From positions 115,000,004 through 115,064,003 of the forward strand of contig CP136064.1 of the NCBI GenBank assembly GCA_032622095.1: a DNA stretch of 64,000 nucleotides. The letters are read 5' to 3'. Positions 1 through 13,200 of the stretch are shown in pieces. The position numbers and the translations under genes are program-made. The notes under the pieces are model-generated. The model did no database searches. It was given only the letters and a program-made list of their open reading frames with translations, and had not been told where the DNA came from. Numbering within the stretch: position 1 is the stretch's first letter; each line of letters starts with the position of its first letter. This DNA comes from Siphonodentalium dalli (Eukaryota; Mollusca; Scaphopoda; Gadilida; Siphonodentaliidae).

Positions 1-2917
1 ATTTTGATTAAAAATAATATAAATTTAAAATGTTTTTAGATTCAACTCCTTGCTCTTTAACATGTATATATATAACGTGGTACGCAAAAAAAAGGGGTTG
101 ACCCAAAAGAAATTGGTAAAGAAGCGATTTTGGTGTTCTTTAACGCGGGAGAATCAATCGTACAACATATCTAAAATCCGCTTTGGGGAAAATCCAGGAT
201 CCAAGATGGCGTCCATCATAGCCACCGTTAGTCAAAAGAGACTTTGACTGAGATTAATTTGATTATAGTGAGAACAAATGTTGTCATAGTATACAAATGT
301 ATACATTTTGCGAAGGTAAAATATTATGCCACCTGTTTATGGCAAAAAATGGAACCCCTCGTCCTAGATGGCCGCCAAAATGGCGGCCTAAACTCAAAAA
401 TTTGAAGTTTTTGTCTAATATCTTAAAGATCAGTTCCTGTTGTTTGATAATGGTTTAGACTGGCAACTTTGCTTAGTCTTATTCATGTTAATTCAGCATT
501 GGAGCAATGAAAGATACTACAAATGGGGTCCCAGACTCATCCACACCCTCAAAAATTTGTTTTTACAGAACATGGTATAAAATTTCACAAAAGTCGCCAT
601 TGGAATTCCAGTCATATATCAACAAGAAATGGACAGAACTGTACAATGTAAGTTGGGTATACCTTTAGCGTGGATACTCCAATTCAATGAACCCCAAATT
701 GGTGCTTTGTCTCAAATGGCTGCAAAAATGGCGGTCAAAATATGGAAAATGCCGGATATTGCCCAGAGTGTCATTTAATCGATTATAAGTAGTGGTTGAT
801 GAATAAAATTGACTAAATAAATACGAATGTATACCTCTTTATGATGCCATTATGCTAGCTCTATGGAAAAACTTTAAAATCCGTACCCAAAATGGCCACC
901 CGATGTGAACAATACTATTTTCTATCACTTCTTTTTATCACTTATTGCTCTCTGAACTGGGGTACAATTACTGGGTATACTCTTTCAATGGTCGTGTCAA
1001 CTGATCATTCCAGCAATGACATGTGTAATAGTTTAGGTCATAGTTTACTCCGGTCCTCCATTCATTAGTTCTAACGAATGCGGTATGAAATTTAACCAAG
1101 ATCGGCTTTGGGGTTCTGGTCACGTTTGATGTTTAGGTATGAGCAAATCTTGTCTACAAAATAATTGAGCGTTTCTTTTATTTGTGAACATTCCATCTCA
1201 AATGGACCAAAAGAAATAATAAAATTTATCTAATATGGCTTCCAAAACGAAAATGGTAGACTCTGCCCAGCTTGTCAAATAATGGAAGTTGTGACTGGTG
1301 GATGCAGTTGATAGTTGGCTAACCTATGTGCCTTATATACATCAAAACTAATATTTATAATAATGGAGACATGGTTTATTTTCAATCTGTTGGTGGCTTC
1401 CCGCGGGTTGGTAAATATTAACTATTCGGGCTCGGCCATCATTTCGAACACTTACGGTACACGGTCGCGATAGTCGCAAAATATTGATCCAGAATAAGTA
1501 AGCAGAGAGCTATTTTGACTTCAGAATACCCTATAAGATCCGAGATGGCAATCCAATATGTCCCCCCCCCCCCCCCCCCGACAACGATAGAAGTCATAAA
1601 TATGATATTTGCTCTTTGATTCCTTTTCGAAAAAAGAATTTTGCGTGCATATGTATCTCTTATTGAATACAGTATTGTTTTAATCTGGAATATGTATGAA
1701 AAATCATATTCCCCAACCTCTCAAGAAGGTTACCAAAACAGGAATTAACGTGTCCGATTTATAGCTTGGTTGAGATACACTGGGAAAAAAAACTCTTTAG
1801 TTGCACGGTTTCGATAGAAAGAAAAGCATAATGACTATAAATTTCCGCTAAACGGATTGTGAACACATATTTTTCGACATCATTGTTATTGCTAGCTGGA
1901 ACTAAATGTATATAATGAGGAAACTATCCCCATACATTGTTTACACATCGAATCAGTAAGTCTGTGGAGGTCTTCTTGGACAAGCGTGATTTTCAAAACT
2001 CGAAACCGTCTTTACAAACAGTAAAAGTTCATAGGAAATGACGTTGAATGATCACCATGGATGATAGCCTTATGTGGCAGTGGCAGTTTGATTGTCTAGC
2101 ATCATTGTTCACATTTCTTTGACAAACATGTTGTTGGTCACCATGTTCATGTGGCATTTCTATCCAATGACAACCTTGAAATACCAGTTCATCAAGCTAA
2201 ATGGTTGATACGTTTACGCCTACGGGTATAGGAATGGTAATAACGTGGAAGCACTGGAGATGCAGAAACGTCTACATTGAAGTACAGTGAATAGTCTACA
2301 TTTTGCTCTTGGGACCATGGTGCCAATATATATCATTGATGCAAATACCTGTCTCCATATCCGCCTTTGTACAACAGAAGTGGGAAGCAGATAGAGCTTG
2401 TAATAACGGCTTGTAATAATAGGACATTCATGCTACATGAAACTAAGTAAAGTGAACACATCCATGGAAGAATAACAGATGCCTAAAAGCGCCAAAACTA
2501 CAACAAATTTCAGTCAATGTTGGGGTTAGTTGGCAATGATGACGTTTTTAAAGTATAATTTATTGTTGGCAATGTGATAATAAACTAAATATATTCTGAA
2601 CACATGGAGGCAATTACCCATAACATATAGATAATAGGCTAAAATTGACCCGAATACTCAATGCCTTCAGATCCAGTACATTGTGCCTGCAGATCATTAT
2701 GAAATTCACTCGATGTGTTGAAGATATCGATGCGTATATATATTTACTAGAATGTTTCTACCCACATGTATATACCCTCAGTCGCATGACACGAAATTGT
2801 TAATTGGAGTGTGAAGGGTATACAATGTACGTGCGGAATTTTCATTTTTCCTCTTGATATTGAAGAAAATAATTTTAATTGTATAATTGACATCCCTGAA
2901 TCATGCATATAGCTGTT
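1..2917. other. Upstream region with no recognised gene
   Basis: AT-rich sequence with no reading frame that looks coding on either strand. It contains short runs built on AAATGGCGGC and its complement (near 205, 370 and 725-760) and an 18-base C run at 1562-1579. I see no protein homology, terminal inverted repeat or RNA gene here. It lies upstream of the PLBD gene and may hold decayed repeats I cannot name. Confidence 0.5.
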
Positions 2918-3135
2918 TTATCTCGAATTTCTAATTTTTATCTAGAATTTTCGGGTTAAGATTATCTAGAATTTTCGAGTTATCATTATCTCGAATAATC
3001 GACTTTAAAAATAGGGTCTATCTCGGATGTTCGTCTTTATATACCGTACCTCGAATTTTCGACATCTATAGATGCCTATATCGAATTTTCGACTTATTAT
3101 CTCGACTATTCAATTTTTCATCACGAGTTTTCAAT
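2918..3135. repeat. Degenerate tandem repeat, TCGAATTTTCGA type
   Basis: About ten imperfect copies of a 16-20 base unit resembling TATCTCGAATTTTCGACTT, with spacing that varies between copies. The core TCGAAAATTCGA is self-complementary, so the array can fold. No coding potential. Confidence 0.6.
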
Positions 3136-4040
3136 TGTACAAATAATACGATTTTTCTACTTTATTTAACAAAACTAACTGGAAGTATACCGGTATAGGC
3201 CTACCGATCGGTAAGTACCGGTATATGCCTACCGGTATAGCATCAACGTATATTAGGCCTATAGATCGATTGATATATAGGGCATAATGGGCTCGATCCG
3301 TACAACTTGCTTGTACCTGTCTAAGGTCAAAATGTGCGCAAAACACACAAAGGGGCGTGTTGTGCAGGGGCTGTAGCACCCTCCGACGCTCAATAAAGGG
3401 AGGATGGTATATGCGGGTCCGTGACTATCCGCCTGTTTCACTCCGAGACGACCCGCCCGCCTAATATTAATTAGGGTAATGAGGAGGTAATTAGGAGGTG
3501 CATGTGAGGGGATTATGAGGTGTTTGTTTAAAGAAACTGGATTGTTCTTTGTTGTTTTTTATTTGATGTAATAATAAATAATATACACATTATGTCATAT
3601 GTAATATAATATAACTTATACACAAAAATGTAACAACGATAATATGTTTAGGCCTATTCGAGTTTATAACGAACATTCCTAGATCATCATTTTCATCCGC
3701 TTCATCCACTTCATGTTAGTGTTCACCCATAGCATGCTAATTAATAAAATTCAAGTGGGTTGTGGGGAAGGGGACCGCCCCTTCCAAATCCTCCGGGGGG
3801 GGGGGGGGGGGGAGATCCCAAACCCCAATTAAAAAAAAGATACCCGCCCGTGTTTATTGGGACGACCCGCCCCGAAAGCAGCAGATGGCCGGGTCATATC
3901 AGGGTCGGTAGTCCCGTTCCCGGTATAGGCACAGACGGTAGGCCTATAGGCGAATGGATGGGAGCCTTTCATCTGCATCCATCTGTAAGAAATGACCGCG
4001 TAACTGATCATTCAGCTGATCTGTAAACCAGATTGCCGAA
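3136..4040. other. Gene-free stretch upstream of PLBD exon 1
   Basis: Contains a cluster of TACCGGTA/TAGGCCTA palindromic motifs (3188-3260, echoed at 3915-3955), an 18-base G run at 3795-3812, and a region repeating ACCCGCC-type motifs (3430-3460, 3845-3870). No convincing reading frame; the open frames on both strands lack protein-like composition. Probably repeat-derived. Confidence 0.4.
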
Positions 4041-4044
4041 CCAA

Positions 4045-4064
4045 GTCACATGACAATCATGTGA
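4045..4064. promoter_or_regulatory. Paired MiT/TFE-type E-boxes upstream of PLBD
   Basis: GTCACATGAC at 4045-4054 and TCATGTGA at 4057-4064 lie 28-47 bases before the PLBD start codon. The first differs at one position from the CLEAR consensus GTCACGTGAC bound by TFEB/TFE3/MITF at lysosomal gene promoters. The second is the TCATGTGA E-box form also bound by that family. The match and position are seen directly; function in this organism is inferred. Confidence 0.45.
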
Positions 4065-4091
4065 TTCACGCAAATTTGTACATCGGAAAAC

Positions 4092-4255
4092 ATGGATGTG
4101 GTATTTTTGTTGCTCTTGTTTGTCATAAAACAAATTCATACTGCGTCAATTTATGTTGAGTGGAAACCACGCTTTCAGAAATTCAAATTCACAAATGAAA
4201 GTACAAATTTATGGGCTGCTTATGGAATGTTTACCAACTCTATAAACCAAACTGG
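4092..4255 (+). CDS. PLBD2: PLBD exon 1: start codon and signal peptide
   Basis: Encodes residues 1-54 plus two bases of codon 55. It starts MDVVFLLLLFVI, a classic signal-peptide core, and ends with the family block leading to NQTG. The donor is GG|GTAAAC, and the split Gly codon is completed exactly by the first base of exon 2, giving NQTGWSYLKL, which matches the TGW-x-x-L-x-I junction of the family. Two sequons (Asn35, Asn52). The ATG is the first in frame. At 164 bases the exon is too short for simple frame finding, but its phase and homology make it secure. Confidence 0.88.
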
Positions 4256-7200
4256 GTAAACCAAAACTCCGGCCAGCTGATCTGGCTTTTACACCGGCTT
4301 ACTCTTACTCAGGTCCACAGTCCTTGAGCTGACGTAGCTAAATTATTTAGTAAAATAGATCTAAATTTTTAATATGATTTTGTATAATAGATTATACTTA
4401 GAAAAACACAAGATTTTATACAGCAGCCAGTATGGCTTTAGGAAGAATCATTCCACAATTCTAGCTTTGACTGACCTTATACTAGTTATAGAGAAAATAA
4501 CTGGTGCCGTAGACAATCACGAACACACAATTGGAGTGTTCCTTGACCTATCTAAGGCATTTGATACAATAAATCATAGAATAATGCTTCAAAAACTAGA
4601 GCACTATGGATGTCGAGGGGTTGCACTGAACTGGTTCAAGTATTATCTTACTCATAGAAAACAATGCGTTCAATATGATGGCCATATATCAGAACTCAAT
4701 GAAATTACCTGTGGGGTCCGGTTCTACTATACGCAGCAAGTCCCTGGATATGCAGCAAGTCCCCGGTAAATGCAGCAAGTCCCTGGTAAATGCAGCAAGT
4801 CCCTCACACCTAGGGTGGATTACGGCGAATTAGCCATGCGTGTTTACACAACGATGTGTTTAATCAGTGGAGGTGCTGATTACAAAGGGCTTTAATCAAA
4901 GGGCTTTAATTTGATCGTAATACTGATAGATTATTGAAGGGAATTGGACTGAATTGTGGGACTGAATCATTGAATGATAAAATTAAGGGTTGGATTTTTT
5001 TAGATGTTTTTATTGGTAAATGCGAACAAGTAACATGAGAATAGTAGAATAGCAACAAAAGAAAAATAGAGCACAGTTTTATAAATATACATATATATAT
5101 ATAACAGTGAGCTGAAAGAAAAGTTTATTAGAATAAATTGTATATATATGTGGCCAGTAAGGAAAGGGAAAAACCAAGGTATTGAGACATTCGTTTGGGA
5201 AGATTTTATTGAATAAAAAAATATTTGGATACATGTTATCTCTATGTTGTTTAATTTCACTCTCCTGTCCTGGGAACTTTGCTTTGGGGGATTGTGGTTG
5301 TCTTTGCCGTTCGTTTTCTCTTTCGTCGTCCTGGTTTTTCCCCGCACTGACTGCTGTAAGTACCATCCTCTGGCCGTCTGTTGTTCTCAGCATCTTTTCG
5401 TGTACTGGCTTGATCTCTCTTAAAAATCTGTTAAAATGCTTGTCCCTTACTTCTGATGATTTTGAATTCCAGATTTCCGGGCGAACATAGAATTTTGCGA
5501 ACTCCTTGCATGGTTCGTCGCTTCAAACAAAACTTGCTGCCATTTCTAACAACTTCTGTCATCTACCTTAAAAGCAACATTCTCCTTCTTTCCAATCGGA
5601 ATATTGGATAAAAGTTCTTCCGTGGAAGATAGGAAATCTATGATTTGAGCCACGCTCAAGAACTTACCAGTATGTAACAACATACCACTGTCTACTAAAG
5701 GAACATTGTTTTCGGATATTATGTCGTTGTCACTACACTGGTCAGTGACTGGGGGCTGACTAGAAAGTTCCCCTTTCGGAGATGAAGTAACGGGACCTGG
5801 TGCAATTTTAAATTCCGGAACATTTGAACTGGGATTGAAGACACATCATTATCATGTGTTTACGCAGTGAAAACAAACAAATCTTCAAATGAGCTTCAAA
5901 GGAGAAACTGCCAGAAAGTTCCTTTGTCCTACAAAAACAAACACCTGTTCAGTGATAATTAATCACAAAAAAAATATAAATCATATTAATTAAATTATAT
6001 TAAATAGTAAGTAGAATAAAAGAAATAGCAACTTAATAAAACTTAGAAAAACTATTTTATTTTATATATAAAAATCTACAAATACACATCTTAAATAATT
6101 ATAAAGGGATAAAGATTTCCAATCAATTCTAATCAACTGCCACATATCATAAATCAAATGGATAATAAAACACTGATTAAACTCATCAACAACTCCACTA
6201 ATCCACCCTAGGTGTGAGGGACTTGCTGCATTTACCAGGGACTTGCTGCATTTACCGGGGACTTGCTGCATATCCAGGGACTTGCTGCGTATAGTAGGAC
6301 CCGTGGGGTCCCACAAGGCTCAATCTTAGGGCCTCTCTTGTTTTTAATCTATATGAATGACTTACCAACTATATGCAAGGATGCTAAATTGATACTTTTT
6401 GCAGATGACACAAATGCATTTTGTTCTGATAGAGATATCCACAAATTATTTAACAGAGTTAACACTGAACTGGATTATATGAATCAGTGGTTTGCTGCTA
6501 ATAAACTGTCATTGAACATTGATAAAACAAATTACATGCTTTTCACGGTATCCAGCTAACTGGGACCTTGGCTAACTGGGACCTCAAGTCAGGCTAACTG
6601 GGACCTTGGCTAACTGGGACCTTCTGGCTAACTGGGATCTTGGCTAACTGGGAGTTAAAAACAAATGAAATGTTAACATTTTAGATAAATAACATTGAAC
6701 AAAACAGTAAAAACACAATAAAAACAATATGCCATAAGTAACGATCACTTTATTGCATCTTAACTGTGAATGCCCATAATAACCATCACTTTATTGACTT
6801 TATTAACAATAAATATTCATAGAAATATATAAGATAAAAATAAGATACAAATAAGAAATGAAAATAGTGACCTTCAGTTTTATAGATTGACAATATATTT
6901 GTTTGAATTTTTTTTTTATTAAGTCAGGTTGAAACAAATCTAACACATTTTTGAAGCAATAACATAAATAAAACAAACAATATTCTATTATCAATGTTCT
7001 ATTCTACTAATATATGTAATAAATATAACCAGATCCCAGTTAGCCAAAGGTCCCAGTTAGCCAAGGTCCCAGTTGGTCATGGTCCCAGTTAGCCAAGGTC
7101 CCAGTTAGCCCAAGGTCCCAGTTAGCCAAGGTCCCAGTTAGCTGACATTCCTTTTCACTAATTGTTCACTACCTGAGGTATTACCAGTCCTAACTATAAA

Positions 7201-10200
7201 CAATAAAAATGTTAATAGAGTGGCAAATACCAAATTTTTAGGCGTCACTATTGAAGACAATTTATCCTGGGACAAACAAATAAATTCATTATGCTCTAAA
7301 CTTGCCAGTAATGTTGGAATCCTGAGGAAAGTCAGTGAATTTGTTCCTGCAAAAACATTGAAAACCTTATACTTATCACTAATTATCCCCTACTTGACCT
7401 ATTGTAACGCAATATGGAGCTCGACTATCAAAAAGAACCTAACCAAAATCAGAAAACTACAGAAGAATGCCCTTAAAATTATCTCAAATGATACAAGTGA
7501 TATTATGACTTATTGTAAACTAAACAAACTACTAATATTTGATGATATTGGTAACATGCAGCTCATTATAATACTACATGATTATCATATGCATGCACTA
7601 CCGGATTCGTTATCAAAATTATTCACACATATTGAAGATATCCATAGCTATAATACCCGCGCAAAAACAAAAGGTAATCTTTATCATGAATTCAAAAGGA
7701 CTAAAAACTCAAAAACAAAGTGCGAGAATTATGGAATAGCCTCCCCGCAGACTGCACACTACGCATTAAAATTAGTAGCCCAGAATACCTTAAATATTTA
7801 AAAGATTACTTTATAAGAAAACGAGTACAATAATTCAGCCGTATCAATGGCCAATTCTAAACTTAAATCTGAAAGTATAAACTAAACTACCACATATCTT
7901 TAAACCTAAATGAGGTCCACTGATTGTACAGCCACATCCTTGACATTCACATAAAACATTTTAAATTGTTCTTGGAGTTGACTTAATATATATACTTTAT
8001 GAGCATCGCCAAACATATTATGCACACCATGTAATCTTGCACCCCCCCCCCCCCACCAGCCCCATCTCACCCCAATCCTTGCACCTACCTTGCACTCAGT
8101 TTATATTCATTATTGTATTTATCATGCTATTACAGGGCTCTGGCCCATAAGCCATGCCTTCTACAGATCCCCGTTGTTATTGTGTATAATATGCATAATT
8201 TAATTTATCAATAAAAATCACTTCAGTTCAGTTCAGTTCAGTCTATATCCTTAGTTCAACACTAGTCCAACAAATTAGACGATTCGGATTAAGACCTATT
8301 TTAATATTTGGACATTTATGTGGTCTTAATCCGAAGGGTTAAGATAATCGTAAATGTCCAAATATGAAAATATATCTTAACCCGAATAGTCTAATTTGTT
8401 GGACTAGTTCAACACATGCTGCAAATTATCGCATGAGAATCTGCAAATTATCGCAATGAGAATTTACTTTATATACCGGTAGGCCCCGCCTCAAGCTTCA
8501 CAGCAACACCTTCGGTACAACTAGTTAAAACTGCTGTGGTGTGATCAAAGGCGATTTGATTAACACTTTTAGGAATTTGGCAAAACTTCTTATCGAACTA
8601 ATGAATTTTGTAAATAAAAATACCGCTTCTGCATATGCATTTACTCATGTATTCTGGGTTTGCACTGCCGCTTGCCAAATTTGCCAATAGCAAAAAATAC
8701 TTTAAATTCATTTGGCAAAAAATATTTTCATTTGGCAATTTGGCAAAAAATGGGCAAGTGAGTGCATGTTTTACTTAGGAGATGTGAACAATCTAGTCAT
8801 AAAATATCATGGAACATGGTTATTCGTTATGTGTGTCGAATTACAGACAATAGGCCTACAATGGGAAGCCAATTTTAAAACAAGAAATCTATCAATTTAC
8901 ATGTAGCGCAGTCAGCAGTGTTATGTCGACAGTGCAGTTATATGTAATATTCTTTAGTTTTCACAAATTGGTAATTCCAAATATTTCTGTCATAATCAAA
9001 CTTTCATCAAACAGCTAATCGACTGTGGTTAAAATGTGAGTCGGAAGAAAAGCAATGTTCTGTAAATTTTTCATGGAGGCTTGTTATAAGTACTTTGTAA
9101 CATGATCTCAATATAGATACCGCAAAAAGTAATTATAAATGAGCAGGTGTCATGTTCTTAGATATTTATTGCTACTTTGATATTTATTAATAATACTATC
9201 TTGCTTTTCCAGTAGCTCGTTTTACCTGTATCTGTGGTTAGTTTTTACAGTATATAACAAAGAAAAAAACACGATAATTTCCCCAATTATACATGCAATT
9301 AAATTTGGCAAATATTTTTTTACTTTGGCAAAAAATAATTTCATTTGGCAAACATTTTGGCAAGAGAAAATTTCATCCAGTGCCAACCCTGAATGTATTT
9401 CTGAAGGTTAAGGACACAAGGTTACAATGTCTTGTCCGATTGGATAGACCGCTGGCATCCATTTTACGAGAAATAATTTTTCCAAAGTGACTGAACTCCC
9501 ATTAGGAGAGGAAGAAATACGGAAGCACAAGCAGTCAATACATTCATATTCTACTGTATAATTTTACGCATCGCTTACTGTGTTTTCTATTTTGTTGATA
9601 TGGTTATAAAGCACGTGGCTTTCCATAAATTGTAACCAGTGAAATTCAATTAAAATCATCTAGGTAGAGGGAGCCTGTTTTGAGCAGCTAATCAGAATTT
9701 TTGTTTCATTTTATCTTAGGATAAGATTAAAGATGGCGATGCGAAGTTGACACGGTGCCTGGCCCAAGATTTACAGACTGAAAAGTCAATTAAACACTAT
9801 ATATTTTCTCTTAAGAATTTTAATGAAAATATGTTGATAAATCTTTAAGTGAATGTCACGTAAAATATATCAAGACTGTTGTGAGTATATTAGCAAAAGG
9901 TATTTTTATGAAGCTCATTGGTCCAGTTAAAATCAATTCCCTTTGCAATAATGGGTTGCGTGTGTTGAAATGTGGAAATGGACTTAAATCACATTAAAAA
10001 TTTAGCTGATTTGAGCTATTTAGTTCATTTGGCACCTGTGCCCGACCTTGTCTATAAGCAGTGCATTATGACTGAGATAATCAGTTTCTTTGTGGTCAAA
10101 TCTACCCTGTATTTATTTCTTAAATGATCTGTATTGTTTTAAGAAACCCTTATTGCAGTGTGTGTAATGTTTATAAGTCTCAATTTTGAGGTTAAAAATA

Positions 10201-13200
10201 TTTTTAGAGAAAACAAAAATTGGAATTTCAATCAGGGTTCTGTTGGGGCCTTGAAAATCTGGAATACTCTTGAATTTGACAAATGACTATTCAATGCCTA
10301 GAAAGTGCCTGAACTGACATTGAGGGTCTTGGATAGCCTTGAATTTTGTCGGTATCTGTACCAGTTAATAAACTCTTAAATTATTCTAAATGCACTTATT
10401 AACAATATTTAATTGCTGCAAATTTTATATTTGAGGGCCTTGAATAGAGTCGGGAAATGGTCTTGAACATATACAAAGCCAAATTCACATTTATTAGCTA
10501 ATTATGCTTAAATATAATGGAATTAGCATAATTGGGCAAACTGGCTGAATTATGCTTATAAGTGTAATTCCATTACGCTTAAGTGTAATTCCATTATGCT
10601 TAACCCTTTGAACCCGAGAGACCAGAATACCGGTCCAATCCTTATATTCTATAACCCGGGAGACTGGAATACTGGTCCAGAAATCATACGATATTTGACA
10701 CGGAAATACAGCACTGTGAGTAAACACACATATCAACTCGAATTTCTACTTTGCACACATGAGTCATATTGTTACTCCTGTCACTTTGGCAGACAAACTG
10801 GTCACAGATGGTCTGTTTCTTCACACATGTGCAGATGCATATCTTGATGCTTTTTATCGTTGGCAAAAATTCCGTTATATAAAAATATTGTGATCAAAGC
10901 ACACATTAACTATAATTTGCTTCTACTTTGCATAATGAGTCACATGTTCATCCCTCTGACTTCAGCAGCCAAATTGGTAACAGGGTGGGGGTGGTATGTT
11001 TCTTCACACATGCGCAGATGCAGATTTTGATAAATGCTTATCATTTATCATCGGCTTGAGGAGAGAAGAATTTCGTTATAAATAGTATGATCAAAGGGAG
11101 CCGCAATATAATATGCATATATATTGAAAGTAGAATAGACAGTCTTGCTGAAATACCTTGTGACATATTTCACCACACTCTAATTCAGTTAGCATGTATT
11201 AGTAGATTGTCGTATAGTTGTGCATGTAGATGTCCCAGGTAAGAGCATTACGCGTTATGTCGTTGGAAACATTATATAACATCAGGCGCCTCGGATGGGA
11301 ACCATTTAACATTCAGGGTGTTATGGTTCAAAGGGTTAAGCGGAATTGGGTTTTCTACTATTCTTACCTTGGATAAAATGGTATGATCTAAAATTGTATC
11401 ATTCTGGGTGGTGCCTGACTTATAATGCTTAGTTTGAATCAATTAGTCAATTACTGAGATATATCAATGGTTTCAATGGATTATAATTGGTCCAAATTTT
11501 ATCAGATTTTATCAACCATATGCCAAATAATTCTCTTCTTATGTTTTGCAATATCATCAAAATGCCCATCTTGAATTTTTTTTATTCTATTAGCTAAATG
11601 CAACATTTTTTCTTACATTTCCTCAATCAAATTGAATCAATCATTGACAGATTCTTCAAGTGTTTCTAAGGGACCCTCAAATTTATTATTATAAAAGGAT
11701 GCAGACATACAATGCTCTAAGTAATCGACTCCTTAACCAGAGCAGAATTATGGGTAACTTTTCAGGATTTAGTCGGAAATATGGCTTGTTGCCATTCACC
11801 GGAAAGCTCTCGGGTAGAGCTTTCCAATGAATGGCAACAAGCCATATTTCCGACTAAATCCTGAAAAGTTACCCATAATTCTACTCTGGGTAAGGAGTCG
11901 ATTACTTAGGGCATTACTGTATATATTTTGATTGTATTCTCTTCTGTTAAATGTCATCTGCATTCTGAGGAATAAACTATCTACCTTTCTATTCATACTG
12001 AGTCCGTGTCTCCACAAATCTGATATCTATAAAAGGTAACAAAAGTCAGTTTTTCTTAATTCAGCTTTATTGGTCAAGTTGACCAATTCGGTGTGAATTT
12101 TGGTTACCTAAAGCCTACAAAATCTTCAATATGTAATTCACAGATGGTCATACTTGAAATTAACTACTAATCCTGCTCAGTCAGATGAGATACAGGCATA
12201 TGCTGCGGGGCTGGTCGAGGGTTACCTCACTAAGTCACTAATATCGGCACAGTGGACTAACATGCTGGAGGGATACTGTCCCTTACCATACACAGCATAT
12301 TGTCAGAGATTGTCAGATTTCCTCTGGACTAACCTCATCTGGATGCAGGACCAGATTCAGTTCCGTGGCAATACAGACCCTTACTGGCATCAGGTGAGAA
12401 CTGTAACAATTCTGTGTAATATAGTACTGGCATCAGATGAGAACTGTAATGATTCTGTGTAATAGAATACTGGCATCATGTTAGAACTGTAGTGACTATG
12501 TACATGTATAATATAGTGCCCATATAATATTACACTTAAGCATAATGGCATTAAGTGAGAACTGTAACAACCCTTTATAATATAATACTGGCATCATGTG
12601 AGAATTGTAACGATTCTGTGTAATATAATACTGGTATCAGGCGAGAACTGTAACAACCCTTTATAATATAATACTGGCATCAGTTGATATCTGAAGCAAT
12701 TCTGTATAATATATTACTGGTATCTGGTGAGACCTTTAAAGGGGTACTGTACGCCACATGTTGTTGTTGGTTTCTATAGTCTCCGAGTCGGAGAATAAGG
12801 TAACTATTTTTCCATTATTTGAATGTCTGTTGAGTACGAAGTCATGTTACGGATGACAAATTTACCGGAATGCAAAAATACAAATTGTCGTTGTCGAGTA
12901 ATTTTTGTAAAGTTTTCAACCAAATGAATCAAATAAAAGTTATATTATATGCATACTAGTCCCATATAATCATTTAAGTTATTGTATCGTCGCTAGTCAG
13001 TGAGTGGCTTGAGTGTTCTCCCCGTATCATCATAATATTTTAAGCAATCGTGTGTGCGATCGGTTTAAAAATCCAGTATCCCTCAATTACTATTTTTGAT
13101 TACGGTAATTCGTAATTTGATTGACGCCATTTTATGGCTCCAGTCATAAATTCAATTTATATCAAATTATTAACTTTTAAATTATTAAATTTTAAGATAG

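Larger units (their letters stand above)
4335..8243 (+). mobile_element. 5'-truncated non-LTR retrotransposon (LINE), interrupted twice
   Basis: Reverse transcriptase remnant in three blocks: 4335-4719 (FLDLSKAFDTINH), 6303-6546 (GVPQGSILGPLLFLIYMND then LFADDT, the catalytic box) and 7151-7850 (KFLGVTIEDNLSW, YLTYCNAIWSS, typical of the RT C-terminal region). It ends in a TTCAG tail at about 8221-8242 after AATAAA. The blocks are separated by a 1583-bp and a 604-bp DNA element, each flanked by duplications of LINE coding sequence. The 5' half (endonuclease, ORF1) is missing and there are frameshifts near 4370 and 7735, so it is dead. It resembles CR1/Jockey-group RTs; the clade is not resolved. 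It lies in PLBD intron 1, same orientation. Confidence 0.85.
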
